Part shown: in pieces, positions 9,723 through 19,308 of the stretch
Position numbering within the stretch: the stretch's first letter is position 1
Layout of the letters: each line of letters opens with the position of its first letter
NCBI GenBank assembly: GCA_938743325.2
Contig: OW568895.1
Coordinates: 432,916 to 496,915, forward strand
Direction of reading: 5' to 3'
DNA: 64,000 nt
Origin: Pycnococcus provasolii
Lineage: Eukaryota; Chlorophyta; Pseudoscourfieldiophyceae; Pseudoscourfieldiales; Pycnococcaceae
Program-made: the position numbers and the translations under genes
Notes under the pieces: model-generated
Seen by the model: the letters and a program-made list of their open reading frames with translations, nothing else
What the model was told of the DNA's origin: nothing
Database searches by the model: none

Positions 9723-10334
9723 CTAGCTTGCATACTTCGCTTTAAGTGCAGCCGCGAATCGTTCTGTCCACGGGTCGATAGCCAGCTCGAGTCCTTCGGC
9801 TTCGTTTGCCTCGCACCGTTCGATGAGGCATGTTCCACCCAGCACCCCGAGCGCCTTGTCAAGTTTCTGGCCTGCGGCGTTGCAGTCCTTCGCAGTTGTC
9901 GTTTGACGGTCGAGTAGCAGGTTCGTGTCGCCTATGCATACCACCGCATATGCGACGTCGAGTGCACCAAACTGCGCCCCCTCCTCGTCGACGTACGGGC
10001 ATCCAGTCCCACATCGTTCGTAATGTTGATTTTTCGCGGCGGCGGCGGCGGTTGTGTTGGAGCAGAATTTGCACGACCTCGGTTTCGTGTAGTGCCTGAT
10101 AGCCTTCCCAGCCTCTTCTGCGGGCGCGTCGTTTTCGACAGTTTGCGCTACGTAGAGGAGGCACGCTGGCTTTGTGGTCGATGCTAGTACAGCCGCCCAT
10201 ACGTCTAAGTGGTCGTTCATGGCGACCGTTTTGATCGCAATACTCTTGGGCACCATAGCACGCACTTGCTTCGCGAGGTGTCGCGCGACTTCGCACGCCG
10301 CCTCGCCGCCGTGCATTACCACGAGGTCGCACAT
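9723..10334 (-). CDS. Flavodoxin-like domain protein
   Basis: From the ATG at 10334 the product is 203 residues, the size of one flavodoxin fold. It starts 'MCDLVVMHGGEAACEVARHLAKQV', matching strand beta-1, the FMN phosphate loop position and helix alpha-1 of diflavin-reductase flavodoxin domains, and later has 'LDVAYAVVCIGDTNLLLDRQ', equivalent to the conserved y-a-V-f-g-LGD-t-n-Y block, then 'AAGQKLDKALGVLGGTCLIE' and a final 'DPWTERFAAALKAKY' matching the usual ...pW...l. The canonical T-x-T-G phosphate-binding loop is not present (HGGEAA instead), so FMN binding may be altered. A Cys/His-rich insert (residues ~90-115) could bind metal. No reductase domain follows, so it would be a stand-alone domain. 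Confidence 0.75.
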   Translation of the reverse strand: MCDLVVMHGGEAACEVARHLAKQVRAMVPKSIAIKTVAMNDHLDVWAAVLASTTKPACLLYVAQTVENDAPAEEAGKAIRHYTKPRSCKFCSNTTAAAAAKNQHYERCGTGCPYVDEEGAQFGALDVAYAVVCIGDTNLLLDRQTTTAKDCNAAGQKLDKALGVLGGTCLIERCEANEAEGLELAIDPWTERFAAALKAKYAS

Positions 10335-11476
10335 AACTAAGGTGATGACAAAAGGGTATAAAAGCGCTAAATACGAAGTAGAAGAAGAGAGGAAAATGAT
10401 GAAAAAATACTTACCAGTGGATCGCGATCGCACCAATCCCCAATAGACTAATAAAATGTACGTCACGATGTGTCCACCAGTATCTTAGACTATGGTGTGG
10501 TGTTGGGAAGAGAGAGGCAGAGAAAAAGAGGGGAGGGATAGGATGGAAAGAAGCTCGTACGACAACAGCGGATCCCCAAAGTTTCTAACCTGGTGTACAA
10601 AACCTCGGGGTGGAGGGGGAGCGAGATCCATATAGTCTAACGATCCTCGCCCCTCGGGAAGTTCCTTCCAGCCCCCCCCCCCCCCCCCCCCCGAGTTTTT
10701 TGCAAAGTTGGATGTTTTTGCCCAAATCCTTTGCAAAGTTGGATGTTTTTCTAACCCTAACCCTAACCCTAACCCTAAGTCCCTACAACCTGGGTTTAGG
10801 TCGGGACAAAGTCGAGTGACTGCCCAAAGCCGTGTGACTGCCCAAAGGTTAGGGCACCCGTCCCAAAGCTAGTTGGTGAGGTTTATAACAGCCAATGACT
10901 CTCCACCTGGGATACCGACCAAACCAAATGCCTCTCGACCTGAAATACCGACCAAATCCAACTCAATGGACCAGTGGACCACCCAGCCCCGACCTAAACC
11001 CAGGTTGTAGGGACATAGGGTTAGGGTTAGGGTTAGGGTTAGAAAAACATCCAACTTTGCGAAGGATTTGGGCAAAAACATCCAACTTTGCAAAAAACTC
11101 CCCCCCCCCCCCCCGACTGCCCGAGTCCCACTGCCCGACCGACCCCCTGGCAGCCTGGCCCCTGGCCTGGGGGAGGTCCCGGGGGCGACTTCCCAGGGGT
11201 CTTCGCCTTCGCCTTCGTCGTCCTTCCCGCCGTGCCGTGTGCCCCCCTGGGCCCTGGGGTGGTCCTGGACCTGGACCTGGTGGAGCTCTTCTTAGAAGTC
11301 GTTCCCAGTACTTCCCACCCCCGTCCTCCTTCCCTTCCCTTCCCTACATTCCCTCCCCTTCCCTTGCCTTGCCGACGACTTTGTTGAAGTACGACCTTCC
11401 CCGACGGTCGGACGCGTTCAAGAGGTCTTCGTCCCATTATTCTTGTCTCTCTTCAAAAGGAGCCCACCCTGTTAAC
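10335..11476. other. Intergenic region with foldback structure
   Basis: Apart from the inverted repeat at 10694-11099 and flanking C-tracts, no gene is visible. From 11100 to 11476 the sequence is very C/G-rich and low-complexity (Pro/Gly-coding in every frame) and presumably contains the promoter and 5' UTR of the gene starting at 11477. Confidence 0.5.
10694..11099. repeat. 112-bp inverted repeat carrying telomeric units
   Basis: The arm at 10694-10805 is the reverse complement of 10988-11099 with about two mismatches over 112 bp; the spacer is 182 bp. Each arm contains two copies of GCAAAGTTGGATG and four telomere-type units (TAACCC in the left arm, GGGTTA in the right). Immediately outside, both ends abut long C-runs on the same strand (about 20 C before the left arm, about 14 after the right). 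The structure could extrude as a large hairpin and looks like a foldback element or a healed telomeric fusion. Confidence 0.9.
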
Positions 11477-12556
11477 ATGATGAAGATGAAGAGATGTTCT
11501 TTGCGTGCTCCTCAGGGTGGTGCTCATGGTGGTCATGCTTCTTCTCGGTCTTCTTCTTCTTCTTCTTCTCGGTCTTCTTCTCGGTCTCGGCGACACGCTC
11601 TGAAGTGTCTGGCGATGAATATGAATGTGCGTGGATATCCAGTGCTTGGGACAAACACGATGAATCCCGCGCCTGCTCCTGCTCCTCCGGAAGACATCGT
11701 CGTGAGTAGTAGTGGGTTGGACAAAGTTAACGTCAACATATACGCCACGGACGAAATCACGAGGCAGGCGCGCATGCTCGGGGAAGAGGCGAGCGGGCAC
11801 GTCACGGAACTGTGGAAAATCGCTGAGCCGCAGCTGGGGGCGGCGGCGTACCAAGTGCGCATGGGAGCGGAACAGGCGAGTGGGCGCGTCAACGAACTCT
11901 GGAAGATTGCAGAGCCGCAGCTCGCAGACACATCCCAGAAAATTGTCACGGCGGCGTCGGACTTCACCTCAGACCCGAGGGTGCAGCAGGGATACGCGAA
12001 AGCGCAGGAACTCGCCGCGCAGACGCTCGCGAGCGGGTACGAGCGTGCGGCGGAGACGGCTCAGGACGTCGCGACAAAACTAGAGAACACCGACTGGGAG
12101 GCTGTCGCGGCGACCGCGGTCGAGCGGGCTGACCAGGCTGCGAAGTACGTTGCAGCCACGCCTCAGTATGCCGCTGTCGTGGCACAGGCGGATGTGGTCG
12201 CAAACCAGGCGCGCGAACAGGTTGACTTGCAAGTCGCTTCCGTCATGTCGAGCGATGTTGTCGCGCGCGCGACTGACAGCGCGGCGAACGTGCAAGCTGT
12301 CTACGACAGAGAGGTTGCCATTCTCAAAGAGAACGAGCAGCTCATGACGGCGATGAGTGTGGGTGGCAAGTATGCGGCGCTGACGGCGAACGCGGCATGG
12401 CAGGGATTCGAGTATGTGCTGGCGTGGTCGCAGCTCACGCTCGAGGATCTTTACGCCGCGAACGGCATCGACCCGCAATTTGCGCTGCCCACAATTTGTG
12501 TGGTTGGCGCGCTCGTGGTTCGCGAGCAGGTCAACAGCTTTGGCAAAACAGAATAA
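11477..12556 (+). CDS. Helical Ala-rich protein with transit-peptide-like N terminus and C-terminal hydrophobic segment
   Basis: The ATG at 11477 (a second follows directly) gives 359 residues. Residues 1-~75 are Ser/Arg-rich (a TCTTCT-type repeat codes the Ser run) and low in acidic residues, a typical plastid or mitochondrial presequence. Residues ~95-140 hold an internal duplication of 'EASGxVxELWKIAEPQL'. The remainder is long amphipathic helix, rich in Ala, Gln and Val with little Pro, similar in character to apolipoprotein-like or membrane-associated thylakoid proteins. A short hydrophobic stretch near the end ('FALPTICVVGALVV') could anchor it in a membrane. I do not recognise a family. 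It is convergent with the rhodanese gene (83 bp between stops). Confidence 0.78.
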   Translation: MMKMKRCSLRAPQGGAHGGHASSRSSSSSSSRSSSRSRRHALKCLAMNMNVRGYPVLGTNTMNPAPAPAPPEDIVVSSSGLDKVNVNIYATDEITRQARMLGEEASGHVTELWKIAEPQLGAAAYQVRMGAEQASGRVNELWKIAEPQLADTSQKIVTAASDFTSDPRVQQGYAKAQELAAQTLASGYERAAETAQDVATKLENTDWEAVAATAVERADQAAKYVAATPQYAAVVAQADVVANQAREQVDLQVASVMSSDVVARATDSAANVQAVYDREVAILKENEQLMTAMSVGGKYAALTANAAWQGFEYVLAWSQLTLEDLYAANGIDPQFALPTICVVGALVVREQVNSFGKTE

Positions 12557-12639
12557 CACACAAGAGGTAACAACAAAAAACAAAACAAAGTATTAAATTT
12601 TTTTACACAGAAGAAAATATAGTATCCGTAGGGTAGTAC

Positions 12640-13998
12640 TCACTGCAACTGCTGTGGGGATGATGTCCTCACAGCCTCCTTCGCGTCGTCGACGCGTCGA
12701 ATCTGCTTCATCACCGTCCTTCGTTTGCCTCGACTTGCCTTGCTCTTCAGCATCTTCTCATGCTCCTCTCGAAGGCGTAAGCTTTGTCTCTCCAACTCAT
12801 CTACCGAGAAGCGCGAAAGTCGAGTGTGGTATATGCCCTTTAGGTGCATGTGCCGAATGCAGTACAGGTCGCGTTGCTCCGATACGTGGAAGCACGTATC
12901 GCAGCACAGCACGCGATCGCGGCAAACGCAACACACGCGGCATCCGGCATTCAGGAGAACCTCCGTACCCTCAGGACCAGGCGCTATGGACACGTCGCCG
13001 TAAAATGGCTCGTTGGTGCCGTGCGACGCGGTCTCGGACATTCTGTTGCACATCTCACACTTGCGTGCCACCGTGGAAGCGCGTCTCGAGTCAAACACGT
13101 AGTTTTCGCCCACGAACAGGCTTGACTCGGCGTTTGCACCAACATCGCTCTCGAGGTACCTGTGAATGCCACCACGTAGCTGGAATACGCGCGGGAGGCC
13201 GAGCTGGCGCGCGAGCGAGCTCGCCTTCTCACATCGGATTCCACCTGTGCAGTACATGAGAACCGTCTTGTCAGCGAGCGTCGTCTTATTGTCTCGCAGC
13301 CACCTGGGGAACTCGTCGTACGTTCGCGTGCTTGGATCGACGAGAGCAGGATGGTCAAACTTTCCCGCCGCCACTTCGTAGTGGTTCCGCACGTCGACGA
13401 CGACGGTGTTGGAGCTGTCGAGTTCCCGAACGTCAAGAGGTGGCACCGGCGGCGGCAGCACCCGTTCGTCGAGCGTTTGGCGCACTCGCTTGCTTCCTTT
13501 CGTTCCGTGGCCCGCAGGGCGTGCCGCGTGAACGAGCGCATCGTGAAATTCTTTCGGCGAGAGGTGCACGCCTCCAAAGTCCCGCACGAAGTCTGCGTTC
13601 GTATCCTTGAGTCCCGACGAGCAGATTTCGTCCCGCAACTCCAGCTTGAGGTCCGGGAACGGCGGCGCACCGCCGTCTACCACGGACGTCTTCCAGTCGA
13701 CGTCGCGGAACACCTCAGGGAACTTGGAGACGGCAAGGTGCACGTAGGTGTGGAGATTTGACGACGCCAGTGCGTCGTCTGTGTGCGCATTAGTCATTGG
13801 GGCTGCGAGCGTTCCGTTGATTCCCTCGGCAGCGACGCGCACGCGTCCCAGTACACCGAGACAGTCCGCACCAAGAGCTTCGCGGTGCCACTCCAGCAAA
13901 GCCGAAGGGTCGGCAACTGTCCTGTACGCGTAGAAGAGCACGACGCCGTACTTGGTCGGAAGCTTGTCAGCAGCATAATACGCGTGCGCAGCCGCCAT
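12640..13998 (-). CDS. TrhO/TSTD2-type rhodanese (tRNA uridine-34 hydroxylase family)
   Basis: The first ATG of the conserved part is at 13998, giving 452 residues. The N-terminal domain has 'VVLFYAYRTVADPSALLEWH' and 'GRVRVAAEGINGTLA', the signature of the acylphosphatase-like domain of TrhO (YceA) and eukaryotic TSTD2. The rhodanese domain carries 'VVVDVRNHYEVAAGKF' and the active loop YCTGGIRCEKAS, with the catalytic Cys at residue 250. After it comes a Cys-rich segment ('CEMCNRM', 'CRVCCVCRDRVLCCDTC') that may bind zinc, as in other long family members, and a basic tail. TrhO makes 5-hydroxyuridine at position 34 of certain tRNAs in bacteria; the eukaryotic role is less clear. The gene shares a 179-bp divergent intergenic region with the secreted His-rich protein. 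Confidence 0.9.
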   Translation of the reverse strand: MAAAHAYYAADKLPTKYGVVLFYAYRTVADPSALLEWHREALGADCLGVLGRVRVAAEGINGTLAAPMTNAHTDDALASSNLHTYVHLAVSKFPEVFRDVDWKTSVVDGGAPPFPDLKLELRDEICSSGLKDTNADFVRDFGGVHLSPKEFHDALVHAARPAGHGTKGSKRVRQTLDERVLPPPVPPLDVRELDSSNTVVVDVRNHYEVAAGKFDHPALVDPSTRTYDEFPRWLRDNKTTLADKTVLMYCTGGIRCEKASSLARQLGLPRVFQLRGGIHRYLESDVGANAESSLFVGENYVFDSRRASTVARKCEMCNRMSETASHGTNEPFYGDVSIAPGPEGTEVLLNAGCRVCCVCRDRVLCCDTCFHVSEQRDLYCIRHMHLKGIYHTRLSRFSVDELERQSLRLREEHEKMLKSKASRGKRRTVMKQIRRVDDAKEAVRTSSPQQLQ

Positions 13999-14177
13999 GG
14001 AGAGCGGAGGAAAATGAGCCAGCCAACCCCGAATAATAATCACGCATGGCACGGATCCTGATATGATTCGGGGTTTGCTGCAGTTTTTTGCACCCTCCAC
14101 CTTTAGTCTATCGTAGTTCGCGCACAGCACAGATACAGATCGATCCTTTCCCACGCACGTGTAACCTGCTTGTTGTG

Positions 14178-15737
14178 ATGCTCCTGCGGCGTCCCTCTGC
14201 TCTTTTTTCTGGTCATCGCTCTTGCTTTGTTTCATTGCTCTTGCTCGGCTCTTTAGTTTCATCTGCACTCTGGACTGCACACGCTTATGAAACAGACGAA
14301 CAGCAGCTTGGAAACGCGGAAATGGAGTCTGCGGAAACCTTATATGAGTCAACGCGACAACGAGGACGTGGGGACGCGCAGCACGTTGCCGACGAAGCTG
14401 AGCCAGTCGCGACGACGGAAGATGCGCACGCAACCAGCAAAACCCACCACGCTCGTGCACATCACGGAGGGGGCGAGGCCGCACGCCTTCGCGACTCGGC
14501 ACGACGTGGCGGCGTTCAGGAAGGGAGCTGGCAGGCTCAACTATTCCCTCTGTACGGCAAGCACAACCACAACAAACCGTTGCACCACCGGCACCACCAC
14601 GAGCCTGGCGGAATGGAGGTGCACCTCGACGACGTTCACCGTCACCACGTCGCGCAGAGTGACAACCACATCGCGACCGAGGAGGATATTCTTCCCAAGC
14701 CACCGCCGAGGAGGAGGTGGCGCAAGCACGTCGGCGAGGGTCTCGCTCTGACTGGCACGACGAAATTCGGCCCAACCGCCGAAGGTGGCGACGCTGGCGC
14801 AAGCGCGGATTACCATCAGCTGAATAATTACCTTCAGCTGAATACCCTCGGCCACCACATGGCCGTGCGATCGAAGGGCGAGGAGCAGCAGCGGCCGCAG
14901 CGCGTCGAGGATGACGTGCGTCCGTACGTTCACAAAAACCATCTCAGTAAATTCGAGCGGACGGGATTTGAGACGTTCGCGCGTGAGGCACGGCACGACA
15001 GCGCGAAAGCTCTCATCGCCGGCGCATCGAAGGCTGAGCTGCACGCAGCTCGCGGGAGCTCGCTGCGCCAGCCGAGCAAAACTGGAATGAACGTGCGACT
15101 GGAGACGCGCAACGCCGTGCTGGAGAAGGCGGAGGGGCATCCGGATCACAGCCATGCTGACTTGCACGACGCACGATCGGCGCGCGATGCCGCCTGGGAT
15201 CGGCACCGCCAAGGAAGTTCGGGATCGTACCTCGACTTGCTCACTGGCAACGACGAGCACGAGCACGAGCACGTTCATCACTCCACCGCGCCGTCGCCAC
15301 CGCCTCCACCGACGTCGTTTATCACTCACGAGGGGTACAAGCCGCTGACGGCACGAGGTCTCGAGCGCAAGGCGGCTGCACAGGCTGAGATTTACGAAGC
15401 TCATCACAGTAGTGCGTGGAATCGTGCGCCGCCTCGCGATCGCAAGCTTGTCGAGCGCGAGTCTGCGTGGAAGCTCCTCAATCCGCACGACAATGGCATC
15501 ATTTACGACCGCCACGGCCCTCGCGTGACGGTCAAGGGCGTGGTGCAGAGCCGTGGATACACACGGCAGGCTCTCAAGACGGCGGATCAGTTTCGTGGGT
15601 GGACTCAGGACACGAATCTCGCCTCCGGCGTGGGCGACCGAGATCATGCACCACCTCCACCTCCTCGCGATCACCGCAAGGACGGCACTCTCACGGAGGA
15701 TGCGCGTCGCAGCGGACGTCACGGGCGTCGTCTGTAA
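14178..15737 (+). CDS. Secreted or vesicular His-rich protein of unknown function
   Basis: ATG at 14178 gives 519 residues starting with a clear signal peptide: basic 'MLLRRPS', then 'CFVSLLLLGSLVSSALWTAHA' with a likely cleavage after Ala. The mature protein is hydrophilic and rich in His, Arg and Glu, with clusters such as 'HRHHHEPGG' and 'DEHEHEHEHVHH' that could bind zinc or copper, and Pro runs. The C-terminal ~100 residues ('ESAWKLLNPHDNGIIYDRHG', 'VKGVVQSRGYTRQALKTADQ') look more ordered. No known domain is recognised. Divergent from the TrhO-type gene; convergent with the ATL-type gene, stops 42 bp apart. Confidence 0.8.
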   Translation: MLLRRPSALFSGHRSCFVSLLLLGSLVSSALWTAHAYETDEQQLGNAEMESAETLYESTRQRGRGDAQHVADEAEPVATTEDAHATSKTHHARAHHGGGEAARLRDSARRGGVQEGSWQAQLFPLYGKHNHNKPLHHRHHHEPGGMEVHLDDVHRHHVAQSDNHIATEEDILPKPPPRRRWRKHVGEGLALTGTTKFGPTAEGGDAGASADYHQLNNYLQLNTLGHHMAVRSKGEEQQRPQRVEDDVRPYVHKNHLSKFERTGFETFAREARHDSAKALIAGASKAELHAARGSSLRQPSKTGMNVRLETRNAVLEKAEGHPDHSHADLHDARSARDAAWDRHRQGSSGSYLDLLTGNDEHEHEHVHHSTAPSPPPPPTSFITHEGYKPLTARGLERKAAAQAEIYEAHHSSAWNRAPPRDRKLVERESAWKLLNPHDNGIIYDRHGPRVTVKGVVQSRGYTRQALKTADQFRGWTQDTNLASGVGDRDHAPPPPPRDHRKDGTLTEDARRSGRHGRRL

Positions 15738-15779
15738 TGACGGGTATACTTCACATGTATAAAAGTTTGATACACGAAT

Positions 15780-16295
15780 TTACAGTTGTTCGTCGAATTC
15801 GACGTCCGGAAATTGATATCTTAGATCATCAAAGTCGCGCACGCGTCGCTTCTGCATGTTCCCCTGTGTTTCGAACGTCACACCTTCCGCAGCAAGTAGG
15901 GTCTCCTGCTGTGAAACCGTTTCCACTTCATCTTTGTCGTCATCTCTCTTGCGTTTTTTCGATGATGGTTTTTTGCTTTTCGATTTCTTGGATACGATGT
16001 CCGAGGCTCGAAAGCTGACGCATCCTGCGCTATTGATGACGCGCCACCAGGGAACGTCCGCGTCCCAGCACTTCCCGAGCGCCCATCCGACGTGTCTTGC
16101 GACCGCTTTCGATCCGAGCGCCTCCGCGACGTCCCCGTAGGTGGTTACGTGGCCCGCGGGTACGGTCTTGACGAGGTCGTACACGGAGTCCGTGAACTCG
16201 CCCATGTCCGATATCACGCGAGGCTTGCCGTCCTGCGTCGCGTGGTTCGAAGGCGCAGGCGCAGGCGCGGCATGACGCGTGGTGGTGCGCGGCAT
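15780..16295 (-). CDS. Alkyltransferase-like (ATL) DNA-repair protein
   Basis: The 171-residue protein is an MGMT/Ogt-fold domain (residues ~33-100: 'FTDSVYDLVKTVPAGHVTTYGDVAEALG', then 'ARHVGWALG') with a Lys-rich C-terminal extension. In O6-alkylguanine-DNA alkyltransferases the active site is PCHRV; here it is PWWRV (residues 82-86), so the acceptor Cys is Trp, as in ATL proteins, which cannot remove the alkyl group but flag lesions for nucleotide-excision repair. Unlike the usual ATL PWHRV, the His is also replaced. The Arg finger region ('SKAVARHVG') is retained. A KKSKSKKPSSKKRKR patch is a probable nuclear localisation signal. Starts at ATG 16295. Confidence 0.9.
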   Translation of the reverse strand: MPRTTTRHAAPAPAPSNHATQDGKPRVISDMGEFTDSVYDLVKTVPAGHVTTYGDVAEALGSKAVARHVGWALGKCWDADVPWWRVINSAGCVSFRASDIVSKKSKSKKPSSKKRKRDDDKDEVETVSQQETLLAAEGVTFETQGNMQKRRVRDFDDLRYQFPDVEFDEQL

Positions 16296-16340
16296 GGTTG
16301 GGGATCCGACCCTACAGTCCCCCCTCCCTTTTGTGGGGTC

Positions 16341-16373
16341 CTTGGGTTAGGGTTTGGGTTTGGGCTAGGGTTA
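16341..16373. repeat. Degenerate telomere-like repeat upstream of the ATL gene
   Basis: TTGGGTTAGGGTTTGGG followed by TTTGGGCTAGGGTTA lies about 50 bp upstream of the minus-strand ATG at 16295, mixing TTAGGG, TTTGGG and CTAGGG units. Confidence 0.8.
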
Positions 16374-16479
16374 TTAGCGAAGGCCCCTTTGGGCTGGGTA
16401 ACTTGTCTCCGTGACGTGACGAGTCCAAACTGTTACTTGTTATGACCAGAATTATTCCCTCCCTGTACGACCCTACGGC

Positions 16480-17690
16480 CTACGCCGACATCGCGGCGAA
16501 CGCCAGCCCAGCAACGCCAACGAAGAACGAAGGCACGTAAGCACCTGAAGTTTTCGCGGGAGCCGTGGTCACCGTCTTCACCGGCGCCTTGGTAGTCGCC
16601 GTCTTCACCGGCGCCTTGGTCGTCGTCGTCGTAGGCGCCTTGGTTGTCGTCGTCGTAGGCGCCTTGGTTGTCGTCGTCGTCGGCGCTGCTGGCGCTGGTG
16701 TTGCCTCCGCCGGCGCTTGATCAATAGCCACCGTGGGCTCCTCGATGCCCGTGAAGCCGGTAATGCCGGCCGCCTCCAAGTTCGCCTTAAACGAGCCATC
16801 CTTGGCAGCCTCAGTCAACTTCTCGCTAACCTCCTTCGCCTCCATCGTATCCTTCACAGCCACCTTGAAGGTAACCTTAAGGTTAGTCGCCGTAAGAGAA
16901 CGACGCTTCGACGACACGGCAACCTCCTCAACCTTCACATCCTTGATATCCTTCTCGCTGACACCCATCGTTTTCGCCGTCGCATTGGCGAAGTTACCCG
17001 CGTCAAACTGGTCCTTGGTCATGCCCGCAAGCACCACCGACGCGTCAATCGGAATCAGAACTTCGTCAGGTCCGTCGTCAGGTATGTCAGGAATCGGCGC
17101 GCCGGTGGCGCAGGCGCTGAGCACAGCCACCATGATCCCTTGATCACTTTCCGGAAGCATCGGCTTACCTTCCGTATCCTTGAAGTCGAGCTTCGAGTCC
17201 ACTAAGAGCGTCAGGCACTCTTTCGTGACGCCAGCCGCCTCGATTTTCTCGCATGATGGCCTGGCATCGCTCGATGTCTGCTGCAAAGACTCGCTGTACT
17301 GCATGAACTTCGTCACGCAAAACGTTCCAGCAGAGTCCTTCATTTCACACGTCGCGGGATAAGCCATGCAAACCGTGTCTATGTCGCCACTGCACAGCCC
17401 CGCAATTTGCAAAAAGTATGGCTTGCTTGCTGCGTCAAGAAGTTCTCCCCCCGCAGCCAGCGGGAACGTGAAGTTCGCCTTGACGAGTCCGTCGATGCAT
17501 TCACGACGGCCAAAGTCCGTGCAAAACTTCGTTGGGTTCATGTCGTCACCGGCCAGATTCATCATCTCCGTCCATTTAAGATAGCACACTTCGCCTGCAT
17601 TGCTCTTGATCTCGCACATGGCTGGAGAAGCAATGCACATTTGATCGGCGGTGGGGACCGCCTCCGTCGTCGTGTTCGTCGTGGGTGCCT

Positions 17691-17769
<79 letters not shown>

Positions 17770-19308
17770 GTTCGTCGCAACATCCTCACCAGAAATCGTT
17801 GCCCCACACATCATCCAAAAGGTATCGCCAGAATCGCTCCTCCAACCCAGCGCGTCAAGCGCGGTCTTAAGTTCATCAGTACTGTTTTCGAACTTCTCCA
17901 GGGTTTCCGTTAAATTCTTTTCGACTGGCACAGCCACCTTGAAGGTGACTAAAACGCCTTTAGTATTGCAGCACTTGCATTCATTGTCTCCTCCATAGAG
18001 GGATAGACGCTGTTTTTCCTTAGCTTGATCAAACGTAACGTCCTTCTGGGAAATTTCAAACATGTTCGCCATCACTTTTTCGAACGAAAACTTAGGGTCC
18101 GTTCTAAAATTTAGTTCATAAAATTTGAATACGGTCATGGCGTCGTTGATCTCAATTGACGCGTCCCAAGTTTTGGTGGGAACCGCCTTTGTCGTCGTGT
18201 TCGTCGTGGGAGCCGCCGTCGTCGTCGTGGTCGTGGGTGCCTTCGTCGTCGTCGTGGGCGTGGGAGCCTTCGTCGTCGTCGTGGGCGTGGGAGCCGCCGG
18301 CGTGGGAGCCGCCGCCGTCGTGGGCGTGGGAGCTGCCGCGGTGGATTCGTAGCACGGACACCAGAGGTCGTACGTCTCCGTCTGGCCGTTGCCCATGTCC
18401 ACCGACTTCATGCCATCGCATCCACCACTGTTGCCGCTGTCACTGCTCGTGTACAGCGCCTTGCACTCCGTGATCGAGTTGACCGGTCCAAAGCATCCGT
18501 TGAGAAAAGGAGGCTCCGTCTGGATGTGGTAGTGGTACACCGTGGACGCCGAGATGCCGCCTGCGAACGTCGAGTTCGCGGGAACCGGTCCCGTGTGACC
18601 GCCGCACGCGTCGAGGTTCGTCGGCTTCGTGCCACCGTTCTCGTTCTTGCCGTACAGGCCAACGCCGTCGAGCATGATTCCGACGAGGCCTGAGTGTCCG
18701 GCTGCGTTGACGTCGTAGTTGCATACGATGTCGGTGTGGTAGTGGTACGGCGTCGCGTGGCCTCCGCACGCGTCCATGAAGAGCGAGGTCATAACGTTAG
18801 TTTCTCCGTTAGTTTCTCCGCACTGCTTGAAGAGGCTGTGCTCGCACGTTCCGACGTCCATGCCCCCGGGACAGTATCCAAAGTACTTGGTTCCGTCGTA
18901 GCACGGGTGCGGCGGCCTCGTGTTCTCGGTCACCGATCCATCTGGGGTGCTACCAAATCCAGCCTCGAACGGCCCGTAGATGTTGTTCCCGTTCGTGGCG
19001 TACCCGACGTTTCCCAAGCCGGGTGCGGCGGCGGGTCCAGTCACGCTCGGGATGGAGGCCGTTCCGATGGTCCCTGAGAAAATGCCCGTCGCGGTGTTGT
19101 ACGTGACAGACACCGTGGACGTGTCGCTGCTTCCCGTCGAGCTGGGCGCGGGTCCAGACGACGCGGGAGGTCCCGTTCCTGTTGGTCCACTTCCACCAGT
19201 TGGTCCCGTTCCAGTTGGTCCACTTCCACCAGTTGGTCCAGTTTGCGCCAAGGCCATAGACGCAAGCATGGCAAGCATATAAGCATATAAGCAAGCCCGG
19301 CACGCCAT
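16480..19308 (-). CDS. YHYH-domain, Thr-rich secreted surface protein, copy 1 (long form)
   Basis: ATG at 19308 gives 942 residues with a signal peptide (MACRACLYAYMLAMLASMALA). A Gly/Pro/Thr-rich stretch (GPTGGSGPTGTG repeats) precedes a YHYH domain, seen as 'HATPYHYHTDIVCNYD' and 'TVYHYHIQTEPPF' with many Cys and Gly. Then come mucin-like TTTTKAPT linkers alternating with three roughly 100-residue domains ('VLVTFKVAVP...' and 'LKVTFKVAVKD...' with the conserved SSKRRSLTA). Only this copy has a Thr run coded by (ACG)n and a Cys-rich double repeat ('MCIASPAMCEIKSNAGEVC', 'VCMAYPATCEMKDSAGTFC'). The end 'SFFVGVAGLAFAAMSA' is a hydrophobic tail as in GPI-anchor signals. Probably an O-glycosylated cell-surface or cell-wall protein; function unknown. 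Confidence 0.88.
17692..17769. repeat. CGT trinucleotide microsatellite (26 units) in coding sequence
   Basis: An uninterrupted 78-bp CGT run on the plus strand codes an ACG-based poly-Thr tract in YHYH copy 1. It is absent as a long run from copies 2 and 3, so it has expanded in this paralogue and is likely length-polymorphic. Confidence 0.95.

Noticed and set aside
10895-11476. N-terminal extension of the 11477 gene
   Set aside because: The upstream frame has no ATG before 11477 other than within the inverted repeat, and it reads through telomeric and poly-C DNA.
14541-15722. 393-codon minus-strand ORF
   Set aside because: Antisense to the signal-peptide-bearing His-rich protein gene; composition is typical of a shadow frame.
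16241-16256. GGTTCGAA as a tRNA T loop
   Set aside because: It lies inside the ATL coding region with no stem partners or other tRNA arms.
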